Assembly (NCBI GenBank): GCA_003561835.1
Contig: PWVN01000251.1
Span: 1 to 9,636, forward strand
Direction of reading: 5' to 3'
Length of the DNA: 9,636 nucleotides
Source: Syntrophomonadaceae bacterium
GTDB lineage: Bacteria > Bacillota > Dethiobacteria > PWVN01
A model generated the notes under the pieces. That model saw nothing but the letters and a program-made list of their open reading frames with translations. It made no database searches and was not told where the DNA came from. Below are positions 1 to 6,494 of the stretch, piece by piece (within the stretch, counting starts at the first letter, position 1; every line of letters starts with the position of its first letter). A program made the translations under genes and the position numbers.

Positions 1-45
1 AAGTACGTCAAAAAAAAGGTGGGGAAAGGGGAAAAGGTTTCGTGA
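1..45 (+). CDS. 3' end of an upstream gene, probably the FeoB GTPase subunit (partial)
   Basis: The frame starting at base 1 reads KYVKKKVGKGEKVS and stops at TGA 43-45. That TGA overlaps the GTG start of the FeoB-like permease (42-44) as GTGA, a classic translational-coupling overlap. Only 14 residues are visible, lysine-rich and without a recognisable motif. The permease lacks the G domain that normally begins FeoB, so I infer that this tail belongs to a separate small GTPase protein. It could be another iron-transport protein. Only the overlap is seen; the identity is inferred. Confidence 0.5.
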   Translation, partial: KYVKKKVGKGEKVS

Positions 46-1433
46 GAGAGGCGGATCTGCAAGAACGGTTTGATGTCATTGTAACGAAAGTTGCCAGAGA
101 CCAGGATGAAAGTAGCCGGGACCGTATCGTTGCCCAATTGTTTCGGGAGGCTGAATCCCTGGCCTCCAGCATGGTATCCCGCCCGGATGAAAGAAAAGAT
201 TGGGATCGCAAGATTGATAACATTATTACATCCCGAACTTTTGGTTACCCTTTAATGTTGGCCTTGCTGGGGGCGGTGTTTTGGATTACCTTGAGCGGTG
301 CCGAAGTACCGGCGGAATTCCTTTTTGATATGTTTTCCCGCCTCGAAGGATGGATAAGTGCTGTATTTTTAAGCCTTGGTTCCCCCGATTGGCTGCATGG
401 GCTGCTGGTCTTGGGTGTTTTCAGGGGTTTAAGCTGGGTGGTGGCCGTGATGCTGCCGCCCATGGCGATCTTTTTCCCCATCTTTACCCTGTTGGAAGAT
501 CTGGGTTATTTGCCCCGGGTAGCCTTTAACCTGGACCGGGCTTTTAAAAGAGTGGGTGCCCATGGCAAGCAATCCTTAACCATGTCCATGGGCTTTGGCT
601 GCAATGCTGCTGGCGTTATCGCTGCCCGCATCATAGACTCACCCCGGGAGAGGCTGATTGCCATTGTTACAAACAATTTTGTGCCTTGCAATGGCCGCTT
701 TCCCGCCATGATCGCCATCTCCATGATTTTTCTGGCCGGTGGAGTTGTTTCTGCTTACAGCACAATGGTGGCCACCGCTATGATTGTGGCCCTTATATTG
801 GTCGGCATTAGTGTTACCATGGCTGTATCCTGGCTTCTTTCCAAAACTTTACTCAAAGGGGAACCGTCGTCCTTTTCGCTGGAACTGCCTCCCTATCGCA
901 AACCCCGGATAATTCCCGTAATTGTACGTTCCTTCTTTGACAGGACCATTTTTGTGCTGTGGAGGGCAGTGATCGTGGCCGCCCCCGCCGGTGCTTTAAC
1001 CTGGATTTTTGCGAACATTTTTGTTGGTGACCTATCCCTCATCGGCCATGTTTCCGGGTGGCTGAATCCCTTTGGGCAGGCTATAGGGTTGGATGGAGTG
1101 ATTGTTCTGGCTTTTATTCTTGGCCTGCCGGCGAATGAAATTGTTGTTCCAATCATGGTAATGAGTTATCTGGCAGCCGGGTCCATGTTGGAATTAGACA
1201 GTCTTCTTGCCTTAAGGGAAATCCTTTTGGCCCATGATTGGACCCTTTTGACCGCCCTGAATTTTATGCTGTTTTCGCTGTTACATTTTCCTTGCGGAAC
1301 CACGCTTCTGACGATACAAAAAGAAACCGGCAGCCTGAAATGGACACTGGTGGCAGCGGCGCTGCCCACACTGATTGCCATTCTGGTTTGTTTTGCGGTT
1401 ACTCAAGGGGTTCGCCTGCTGGGTTTGCTTTAA
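42..1433 (+). CDS. feoB: FeoB-like ferrous iron permease, membrane half only (split FeoB)
   Basis: This 463-residue protein corresponds to the membrane part of FeoB, which carries Fe(II) across the cytoplasmic membrane. Residues 1-60 are soluble and helical, like the linker after the G domain. From about 68 on there are hydrophobic segments. Gate-domain motifs are GFGCN (184-188) followed by RIIDSPRERL (196-205) and PCNGRF (215-220). The linker ELPPYRKP (281-288) and a second gate half with LPANE (362-366) and HFPCGTTL (415-422) complete the FeoB core. There is no P-loop or other GTPase motif, while full FeoB is around 600-800 residues. The GTG start is chosen because it overlaps the upstream stop as GTGA and follows a purine-rich AAGGGGAAAAGG stretch; the frame stays open further upstream. 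The CN and PCN cysteines match the Clostridial FeoB subtype rather than the enterobacterial one. The permease assignment is strong; pairing with a separate GTPase is inferred. Confidence 0.88.
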   Translation: MREADLQERFDVIVTKVARDQDESSRDRIVAQLFREAESLASSMVSRPDERKDWDRKIDNIITSRTFGYPLMLALLGAVFWITLSGAEVPAEFLFDMFSRLEGWISAVFLSLGSPDWLHGLLVLGVFRGLSWVVAVMLPPMAIFFPIFTLLEDLGYLPRVAFNLDRAFKRVGAHGKQSLTMSMGFGCNAAGVIAARIIDSPRERLIAIVTNNFVPCNGRFPAMIAISMIFLAGGVVSAYSTMVATAMIVALILVGISVTMAVSWLLSKTLLKGEPSSFSLELPPYRKPRIIPVIVRSFFDRTIFVLWRAVIVAAPAGALTWIFANIFVGDLSLIGHVSGWLNPFGQAIGLDGVIVLAFILGLPANEIVVPIMVMSYLAAGSMLELDSLLALREILLAHDWTLLTALNFMLFSLLHFPCGTTLLTIQKETGSLKWTLVAAALPTLIAILVCFAVTQGVRLLGLL

Positions 1434-1469
1434 ATTGCTTTCGGCCTGCAAGACCGGTAAGCAAGGATA

Positions 1470-1560
1470 GGTCAACCCCGGCACACATGAATCAGGTGGC
1501 ATTGATCTTTTGGAAGAAGAAGTCAACGCCCGGTCAACCCCGGCACACATGAATCAGGTG
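1470..1560 (+). repeat. Pair of perfect 29-base direct repeats with a 33-base spacer
   Basis: Bases 1470-1498 and 1532-1560 are identical over 29 bases and diverge immediately on both sides; the period is 62. Each unit begins GGTCAACCCCGGCACACATG. The spacer contains a further short echo, AGTCAACGCCC (1521-1531). The unit lacks the internal CCCCG/CGGGG dyad typical of type I-E CRISPR repeats, although its length and spacing are of that kind. It sits in the 3' flank of feoB before the terminator. It could be a relic mini-array, a duplicated regulatory element or a chance tandem duplication. Confidence 0.85.
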
Positions 1561-1585
1561 CAAAGAAATGGAGTGGTTCGATGCC

Positions 1586-1617
1586 AAAAGCCCCCAATCG
1601 GGATTGGGGGCTTTTGT
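1586..1617 (+). terminator. Intrinsic terminator after feoB, shared with the convergent araC-type gene
   Basis: A perfect 13-bp stem pairs 1586-1598 (AAAAGCCCCCAAT) with 1603-1615 (ATTGGGGGCTTTT) across a CGGG tetraloop, with a short T-rich tail downstream. The A-tract at the left foot lets it act on the minus strand as well. It lies between the ends of two convergent genes (1433 and 1693), so it is probably bidirectional. Confidence 0.85.
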
Positions 1618-1692
1618 ATTATTAGAGTGAGCACGATTCTGATAGATTTTTGATTGTCGCTGCCCCCCTGGCCACGGTCGGTATAACGGAAC

Positions 1693-2604
1693 TTACTTTT
1701 TGTTTACCGGCCTCACAGGCCTTGCCTCTATATAGCCCCTGAAACCCTGGGGTTCCAGTTGAATCCTGGGTGCTTCCTCGTCCGCCCACTCAAAACCATA
1801 AATCTCGGGGTTGTACTTTTTTATGAGAACCCGCAATTCTCCTATGGCTTCTCCGAATTTATCATCTTCATAGGGTTCGCCCTGGAAAACCATCATTGTA
1901 CAGGCGGGCAACTCAATAACATCAAACCCCTCGGGAATTGCTCCTGCATAATCCACCGGCACCTCTACGCCCTGAACGTAGGTGGATGTCCCCGGGACGA
2001 CCAGGTTTTCCGGAAGCCACATCCCGGCCGGCTCATACATCGCTTCTTTGATACTCGATAGGATTCCCCAGACATCACAGCCCACTTCTTCACAGTAGTC
2101 GAAATAATGGGTGGCTTTTTTTCCCCTTTTGAGAAGGGCCTTCCTCCGGGGCCTTTCTACCACTTGCACAAAAACGGTACCGGGTTTTTTTTCTTCATGC
2201 ATTTTCCTCTCTCCTTTTTGCAGTGTAAGGTAATAATCACGGATGCGGTAAGGCATAAAATACTTCACAGGTTCCGGATTATTGCTGTATTTTTTGGGGG
2301 ATACGCCGAACTCTTTAAAGAAAGCCCGGGTAAAGCCTTCGTGGGAATCAAACACAAAGTCCAGGGCAACATCGATGATTTTTGGTTTTTCGTCTCGAAG
2401 GATCCGGGCAGCTTTGGTCAACCGTAGGGATCTCAAGTATTCAAAGGGGGATTTCCCGGTATATTCCTTGAAGATTCTGGCTGAGTGCCACTGGGAATAG
2501 CCTGAGGCCCTGGCCAGGTCCCCCATAGTTATTGGACGGTGTATGTTCTCTTCCATATAATTTTGCATGCGCTGCACGGCATTTATGACCTCCCATCGAT
2601 CCAT
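1693..2604 (-). CDS. AraC-family transcriptional regulator with GyrI-like ligand-binding domain
   Basis: This 303-residue protein has an N-terminal AraC/XylS DNA-binding domain: the first helix-turn-helix at about 25-47 (ITMGDLARASGYSQWHSARIF) and the second at about 75-103, ending in the family signature with GFTRAFFKEFGVSPKKY. A GyrI/Rob-type effector-binding domain follows at about 142-298, including EVPVDYAGAIPEGFDVIELP and a final RGYIEARPV. This is the SoxS/Rob-like arrangement, in which the C-terminal domain binds a small hydrophobic or cationic compound. The ATG at 2604 is chosen because GGGAGGTGA lies six bases upstream; the frame continues 31 codons further to a TTG, but that stretch contains the promoter -10 box. 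The gene is transcribed away from katG. A role in controlling its neighbours cannot be read from the sequence, and the ligand is unknown. Confidence 0.9.
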   Translation of the reverse strand: MDRWEVINAVQRMQNYMEENIHRPITMGDLARASGYSQWHSARIFKEYTGKSPFEYLRSLRLTKAARILRDEKPKIIDVALDFVFDSHEGFTRAFFKEFGVSPKKYSNNPEPVKYFMPYRIRDYYLTLQKGERKMHEEKKPGTVFVQVVERPRRKALLKRGKKATHYFDYCEEVGCDVWGILSSIKEAMYEPAGMWLPENLVVPGTSTYVQGVEVPVDYAGAIPEGFDVIELPACTMMVFQGEPYEDDKFGEAIGELRVLIKKYNPEIYGFEWADEEAPRIQLEPQGFRGYIEARPVRPVNKK

Positions 2605-2608
2605 GTTT

Positions 2609-2617
2609 TCACCTCCC
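2609..2617 (-). promoter_or_regulatory. Ribosome binding site that fixes the AraC-type start
   Basis: On the minus strand GGGAGGTGA stands five to six bases before the ATG at 2604. It is near-perfectly complementary to the 16S tail and rules out the longer TTG-initiated reading that starts at 2697. Confidence 0.85.
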
Positions 2618-2682
2618 GCTAAAGAGTAGCATATCGGTTCCTGTAATTCTTGACTTTCCTTGCTAACTTTGTCATCACTAGT

Positions 2683-2710
2683 ATTATAAAGCTTCAATAC
2701 GGGGATTCAA
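2683..2710 (-). promoter_or_regulatory. Sigma-A-type promoter of the AraC-type regulator
   Basis: On the minus strand a perfect TATAAT (plus-strand 2683-2688) is preceded by TTGAAT (2705-2710, four of six matches to TTGACA) at a 16-base spacing. Transcription would begin near 2676 and give a leader of about 70 bases before the ATG at 2604. Confidence 0.65.
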
Positions 2711-3110
2711 AGCTGACAATTCCTGAGCCAGGAAGATAATGCAAATTAAATACAAAATCCTCTATATTTAGCATTGATTCAGGAGGAAATATTTACCCAC
2801 AAGTGGAAATGTGTTTTAATGTCACTTTGTAATGAAGAACGATTGAGTGAGTGAGCCAGGGTCTGTGGATATTTTTATTCCGGGAAGGGAAGCGGTCAGG
2901 CAGAAGAGTTGGGCCGTTAAGCAGAGCAGACATTAATGAAGGGAGTTTGATCCATGCCTTCGCCAAACAAACTACTCCCCAAAGTACGGACCTCCAGGTA
3001 GAAGCCGAAGGCCGGGTAAAGGAACCCGGCGATTGCAAATAACTCCGGTTTGACGTTCCGCTGTTTCTTGGTACAAAGGCAATCAATTTTGGTTCAGGTC
3101 ATGGCTGAGA
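2711..3110. other. Intergenic stretch without a convincing gene
   Basis: About 400 bases between the AraC-type promoter and the katG promoter. A good ribosome-site-like AGGAGG at 2781-2786 is followed only by tiny open frames, which could be the start of a decayed gene. A 63-codon plus frame (2851-3042) and a 97-codon minus frame (2793-3086) resemble no family I know and lack ribosome sites. A 7-bp hairpin pairs GCCGGGT (3011-3017) with ACCCGGC (3024-3030) but has no T-run, so it is not a terminator. A weaker pairing of GGGAGTTTG (2941-2949) with the AAACTACTCCCC stretch (about 2969-2980) suggests possible RNA structure. Confidence 0.5.
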
Positions 3111-3113
3111 TTA

Positions 3114-3145
3114 TTGTGCAAAGTGGGGAGATTCTGTGATATAAT
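3114..3145 (+). promoter_or_regulatory. katG promoter with extended -10
   Basis: TGATATAAT (3137-3145) is a perfect extended -10 element (TGN plus TATAAT). The -35 region is weak: TTGTGC at 3114-3119 with a 20-base gap is the best candidate, as expected when an extended -10 compensates. The start of transcription would fall near 3151-3153, giving a leader of only about 25 bases before the GTG at 3178. Confidence 0.7.
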
Positions 3146-3149
3146 GAGG

Positions 3150-3164
3150 TAATAAAAATTATTA
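3150..3164 (+). promoter_or_regulatory. PerR-like operator of katG
   Basis: TAATAAAAATTATTA is an inverted repeat (TAATAA, three bases, TTATTA) that matches 11 of the 14 defined positions of the Bacillus PerR box TTATAATNATTATAA. It covers the expected transcription start and touches the ribosome site, where a bound repressor would block transcription. The outer positions are A/T rather than the G/C expected of a Fur box. PerR control of catalase genes is established in Firmicutes; its action here is inferred, and no perR gene is in the window. Confidence 0.55.
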
Positions 3165-3170
3165 AGGAGG
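3164..3170 (+). promoter_or_regulatory. Ribosome binding site that decides the katG start
   Basis: AAGGAGG ends one base before an ATG at 3172 but seven bases before the in-frame GTG at 3178. Only the GTG has workable spacing, and it gives MGEQGKCPVTGKT, which matches the usual KatG N-terminus. Confidence 0.8.
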
Positions 3171-3177
3171 TATGTTT

Positions 3178-5373
3178 GTGGGTGAACAGGGAAAATGCCC
3201 GGTAACCGGAAAGACCAGGGATAGGACTATCGGTCGCGGCCCGACGAATCGGGACTGGTGGCCGAACCAGTTGAATCTTAAGATGCTTCATCAGAACCCT
3301 CCTGCGAGAAACCCCATGGGTGAAGAATTCAACTATGCGGAAGAATTCAAGAAGCTCGACTTGGAGGCATTGAAAAAGGACCTGTATGAGTTAATGACGG
3401 ATTCCCAGGAATGGTGGCCTGCGGACTACGGGCATTACGGCCCGCTTTTCATCCGTATGGCGTGGCACAGTGCCGGCACGTACCGCATGGGGGATGGCCG
3501 CGGCGGTGCGGGGTCGGGCACGCAGCGTTTTGCTCCCTTGAACAGCTGGCCGGACAATGCAAACCTCGACAAAGCACGCCGGTTGCTTTGGCCCATCAAG
3601 CAGAAATACGGCAAAAAGATTTCCTGGGCCGACCTGATGATTCTTGCAGGAAACTGCGCTTTGGAGTCCATGGGATTTAAAACCTTCGGCTTTGCCGGCG
3701 GCCGCGAGGATGTCTGGGAACCAGAAGAGGATGTTTACTGGGGCTCCGAGGACGAGTGGCTGGGCGATAAGCGCTATTCCGGGGACAGGGATCTGGATAA
3801 TCCCCTCGCGGCGGTGCAGATGGGCCTGATTTATGTAAATCCCGAAGGGCCCAACGGTCAGCCGAGTGCCCTCGCTTCTGCGAAGGATATTCGCGAGACT
3901 TTTGCGCGGATGGCCATGAACGACGAGGAAACGGTTGCCCTGGTCGCAGGGGGGCATACCTTTGGCAAGTGTCACGGTGCAGGCAGTGCGGCCCATGTAG
4001 GCCCGGAGCCCGAGGCTGCCGGCATTGAAGAACAGGGCCTTGGCTGGAAGAATACTCTGGGCAGCGGCAAAGGCGGCGATACCATCACCAGCGGCATCGA
4101 AGGGGCCTGGAACCCCACCCCGGTAAAATGGGACAACAGCTATTTGGACACCCTGTTCAAGTACGACTGGGACCTGGTTAAGAGCCCCGCCGGCGCCTGG
4201 CAGTGGGTTCCAACGGACCCTGCTGCCGCGAAGGCTGTACCGGATGCCCACGACCCCTCAAAACGACACGCCCCCATCATGACCACGGCCGACCTTGCTT
4301 TGAGGATGGACCCCATCTACAGGCCCATCGCCAAGCGGTTTCAGGAGAACCCCGAGGAGTTCGCCGATGCCTTCGCCCGTGCCTGGTTCAAGCTGACGCA
4401 CCGGGATATGGGCCCGGTCTCCCGTTACCTTGGCCCGGAGGTTCCCTCTGAGGAACTGCTCTGGCAGGATCCGGTGCCCCCTGTCGACTTTGAACTGATT
4501 GATGCAGGGGATATCGCAGACCTTAAGGGTAAAATTATGGATTCAGGCCTGTCGGTTTCTGAACTGGTCTCCACAGCCTGGGCCGCTGCATCGACCTTCC
4601 GCGGTTCCGATAAAAGAGGTGGGGCAAATGGCGCCCGCCTACGATTGGCACCCCAGAAGGATTGGGAAGTCAACGAACCGGAAAAACTGCAAACTGTGCT
4701 GCAGGCCCTGGAAAAGATCCAGGAGGACTTCAACGGCGCACAATCAGGGAATAAGAGGGTTTCCCTTGCTGATCTGATTGTCCTGGCGGGATGTGCGGGT
4801 ATCGAGGATGCGGCCAAGAAGGCCGGTTTTGATGTGTCCGTTCCTTTTGTGCCGGGCCGTACCGATGCGTCGCCAGAACAGACCGACGTGCATGCCTTCT
4901 CGGTGCTGGAGCCGAAGGCGGATGGGTTCCGCAACTATACGAAAGCCAAATATGCCGTTTCCGCCGAGGAACTGCTGGTTGACCGCGCCCAGCTGCTCGG
5001 GTTGACAGCGCCTGAGATGACGGTTTTGGTTGGCGGCCTGCGGGTATTAAATGCCAACTACAAAAAGGCCCCGCACGGCGTATTTACGAAGAACCCCGAA
5101 AGCCTGACGAATGACTTCTTTGCAAATCTCCTCGATATGGGCACCACTTGGAAACCGGCCTCCGAAGGCGGGGACGTATTCGAGGGGAGAGACCGGAAGA
5201 CGGGGGAACTCAGATGGACCGGTACCCGGGTTGACCTGGTCTTCGGTTCCAACTCCGAGCTTCGGGCCATCGCAGAGGTATATGCCAGTGACGATGCCCG
5301 GGAGAAATTCCTGCAGGACTTTGTAGAAGCATGGAATAAGGTCATGAACTCAGACCGTTTCGACCTGACATGA
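3178..5373 (+). CDS. katG: Bifunctional catalase-peroxidase
   Basis: This 731-residue haem enzyme of the cytoplasm breaks down hydrogen peroxide to water and oxygen and also has peroxidase activity; the length is normal for KatG. The distal haem triad is R93, W96, H97 in FIRMAWHSAGTYR. W96, Y219 (GLIYVNPEGPNG) and M245 (FARMAMND) can form the Met-Tyr-Trp crosslink needed for catalase activity. H260 in AGGHTFGKCHGAG is the proximal haem ligand. S305 in DTITSGIEGAWNPTP corresponds to the Mycobacterium tuberculosis Ser315 position. The second, haem-free peroxidase-like domain runs from about residue 420 to the end and shows VSELVSTAWAAASTFRGSDKRGG. Start GTG is chosen from ribosome-site spacing. 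The gene forms its own unit, with an extended -10 promoter and a PerR-like box upstream and a hairpin terminator downstream. Peroxide induction is likely but inferred. All key residues are present. Confidence 0.98.
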   Translation: MGEQGKCPVTGKTRDRTIGRGPTNRDWWPNQLNLKMLHQNPPARNPMGEEFNYAEEFKKLDLEALKKDLYELMTDSQEWWPADYGHYGPLFIRMAWHSAGTYRMGDGRGGAGSGTQRFAPLNSWPDNANLDKARRLLWPIKQKYGKKISWADLMILAGNCALESMGFKTFGFAGGREDVWEPEEDVYWGSEDEWLGDKRYSGDRDLDNPLAAVQMGLIYVNPEGPNGQPSALASAKDIRETFARMAMNDEETVALVAGGHTFGKCHGAGSAAHVGPEPEAAGIEEQGLGWKNTLGSGKGGDTITSGIEGAWNPTPVKWDNSYLDTLFKYDWDLVKSPAGAWQWVPTDPAAAKAVPDAHDPSKRHAPIMTTADLALRMDPIYRPIAKRFQENPEEFADAFARAWFKLTHRDMGPVSRYLGPEVPSEELLWQDPVPPVDFELIDAGDIADLKGKIMDSGLSVSELVSTAWAAASTFRGSDKRGGANGARLRLAPQKDWEVNEPEKLQTVLQALEKIQEDFNGAQSGNKRVSLADLIVLAGCAGIEDAAKKAGFDVSVPFVPGRTDASPEQTDVHAFSVLEPKADGFRNYTKAKYAVSAEELLVDRAQLLGLTAPEMTVLVGGLRVLNANYKKAPHGVFTKNPESLTNDFFANLLDMGTTWKPASEGGDVFEGRDRKTGELRWTGTRVDLVFGSNSELRAIAEVYASDDAREKFLQDFVEAWNKVMNSDRFDLT

Positions 5374-5470
5374 TTATGACAGCTTGATCAACCTTGTTAA
5401 ATGCTCCAAAGCGGTAGACCGCAGGAGGATTACTCTGAGTATTGCCATGTAAAAGGGCAAAAGGGCAAAT

Positions 5471-5508
5471 AAAAAGCGTCAATCCAGAAAAGGATTGGCG
5501 CTTTTTTT
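5471..5508 (+). terminator. Intrinsic terminator after katG
   Basis: A 15-bp stem pairs AAAAAGCGTCAATCC (5471-5485) with GGATTGGCGCTTTTT (5492-5506), with one G-T pair and a six-base loop. The T-run extends to 5508. The 97 bases between the katG stop and this hairpin hold no gene, only a short GCGGTAGACCGC palindrome and a tandem AAAAGGGC pair. Confidence 0.93.
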
Positions 5509-5524
5509 ATAAATTGTCTATAAT
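5495..5524 (+). promoter_or_regulatory. larE promoter, overlapping the katG terminator
   Basis: A perfect TATAAT (5519-5524) is preceded at 18 bases by TTGGCG (5495-5500), four of six matches to the -35 consensus. The -35 lies in the right arm of the katG terminator stem. Transcription would begin near 5531, just before the larE ribosome site. Confidence 0.6.
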
Positions 5525-5552
5525 TAAGTAAAGCTGAATTCAGGAGGGAAAA

Positions 5553-6338
5553 ATGCAAAAAGAACAGAAATTAGAAGCAATATTAAAACGCTTAGGAGGA
5601 GGGGTTGTCGCCTTTTCTGGAGGAGTAGACAGCACGTATCTGTTAAAAAAAGCAGTCGATGTTTTAGGCAAAGGTAGGGTGCTGGCAGTTACAGCAGATT
5701 CGGAGACATACCCTAAGCGAGAACTTGAAGAAGCCAAAAAACTGGCAAAGGAAATTGGAGCGACTCACCGGGTAATCCATACCTCGGAACTGGCTATCGA
5801 AAACTTTTCGAGCAACCCACCCGACCGATGCTACTACTGTAAAAAAGAGCTCTTCGGCACCCTTACAGTTATAGCTCAGGAAGAGGGTCTCACTCATGTC
5901 TTGGACGGTTCAAATTATGATGACTTAAAAGACCACAGGCCCGGCTCCCAAGCAGCCGCTGAGCTAAGGGTTAGAAGTCCCTTGAAGGAAGCGGAAATGA
6001 CCAAGGAAGACATTAGAAAATGCTCCAAAGCCTTGAACCTGCCAACCTGGTCAAAGCCTGCCTTTGCCTGTTTATCATCCCGTTTTCCCTATGGAGAAGA
6101 AATTACAGAAGGTAAGCTTAAACAGGTGGCAGCCGCTGAGGACTGCCTTAGAGGACTCGGTTTTACTCAAGTTCGGGTCAGACATCACGGTAGTGTTGCC
6201 CGCATAGAAGTACTTCCGGAAGAAAGGGAAAAAGTACTGCAAAATGCTGATAAAATCCAGCGATCCTTTAAGAAGGCAGGGTTTAAGTATGCTGCTTTAG
6301 ATTTAATGGGGTATAGGCAGGGGAGCCTGAACGAGTAA
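5553..6338 (+). CDS. larE: LarE, ATP-dependent sulfur transferase of nickel-pincer cofactor synthesis
   Basis: This 261-residue PP-loop protein is full length for LarE. LarE adenylates a carboxylate of pyridinium biscarboxylic acid mononucleotide and inserts sulfur, making the ligand of the nickel-pincer cofactor used by lactate racemase and other LarA-family enzymes. The ATP-binding PP-loop SGGVDS is at residues 22-27. The LarE signatures NPPDRCYYCKKELFG (88-102), DGSNYDDLKDHRPG (118-131) and WSKPAFACLSSRFPYGEEIT (166-185) are all present. C173 aligns with the sacrificial cysteine (Cys176) of Lactobacillus plantarum LarE. C93 and C96 form a CxxC that, with C173, could hold a [4Fe-4S] cluster, as reported for cluster-type LarE proteins. 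A CAGGAGGG ribosome site precedes the ATG. No larA, larB or larC is nearby. Its codons look more AT-rich than those of katG. An NAD-synthetase or asparagine-synthase relative is excluded by the LarE-specific motifs. Confidence 0.93.
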   Translation: MQKEQKLEAILKRLGGGVVAFSGGVDSTYLLKKAVDVLGKGRVLAVTADSETYPKRELEEAKKLAKEIGATHRVIHTSELAIENFSSNPPDRCYYCKKELFGTLTVIAQEEGLTHVLDGSNYDDLKDHRPGSQAAAELRVRSPLKEAEMTKEDIRKCSKALNLPTWSKPAFACLSSRFPYGEEITEGKLKQVAAAEDCLRGLGFTQVRVRHHGSVARIEVLPEEREKVLQNADKIQRSFKKAGFKYAALDLMGYRQGSLNE

Positions 6339-6340
6339 AA

Positions 6341-6404
6341 GTGGGACAGGGGGACAGGGACCTTGTCCCATTTTCGATTTTGGGACAAGGTCCCTGTCCC
6401 CCTG
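6341..6404 (+). repeat. GGGACAGG hairpin element, copy A (REP-like)
   Basis: Bases 6347-6370 and 6381-6404 are perfect 24-base inverted arms around a 10-base loop. Each arm also contains the smaller palindrome GGGACCTTGTCCC, and the left side has two tandem GGGACAGG units. It starts two bases after the larE stop codon. Its first 33 bases (6341-6373) recur exactly at 7403-7435. It lacks a T-run, so it is not a standard terminator, though the hairpin may stabilise the larE mRNA end. It looks like two head-to-head units of a dispersed REP/BIME-type repeat; that class is inferred. Confidence 0.88.
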
Positions 6405-6494
6405 CTTTTCCGTAAAGAGGAATTGCAGAAAGGTTGTTGAATAAAATCTACGTTTGAGGAAACTCGTTGCGATCAAATAACGGAGGTCCTGAAC

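Noticed and set aside
1238..1552. Open frames on both strands across the feoB end and the 29-base repeats
   Set aside because: They are out of frame with feoB and read through the repeats; no ribosome site or similarity.
2851..3042. 63-codon plus-strand open frame upstream of katG
   Set aside because: No ribosome site, no family resemblance and low-complexity composition; treated as non-coding.
3150..3164. Fur or Zur box instead of PerR box before katG
   Set aside because: The outer G/C pair of Fur boxes and the CG steps of Zur boxes are absent, while the core fits PerR better and the gene is a known PerR-type target.
3172..3177. ATG at 3172 as the katG start
   Set aside because: It is only one base from AAGGAGG; the GTG at 3178 has normal spacing and gives the usual KatG N-terminus.
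3391..4251. 286-codon minus-strand open frame inside katG
   Set aside because: It lies antisense to the conserved haem-binding part of katG; no family resemblance, and the open frame follows from the GC-rich codon use of katG.
6341..6404. Hairpin copy A as an intrinsic terminator of larE
   Set aside because: The stem is strong, but no T-run follows the right arm, and the same sequence recurs elsewhere as a repeat; recorded as a repeat element instead.
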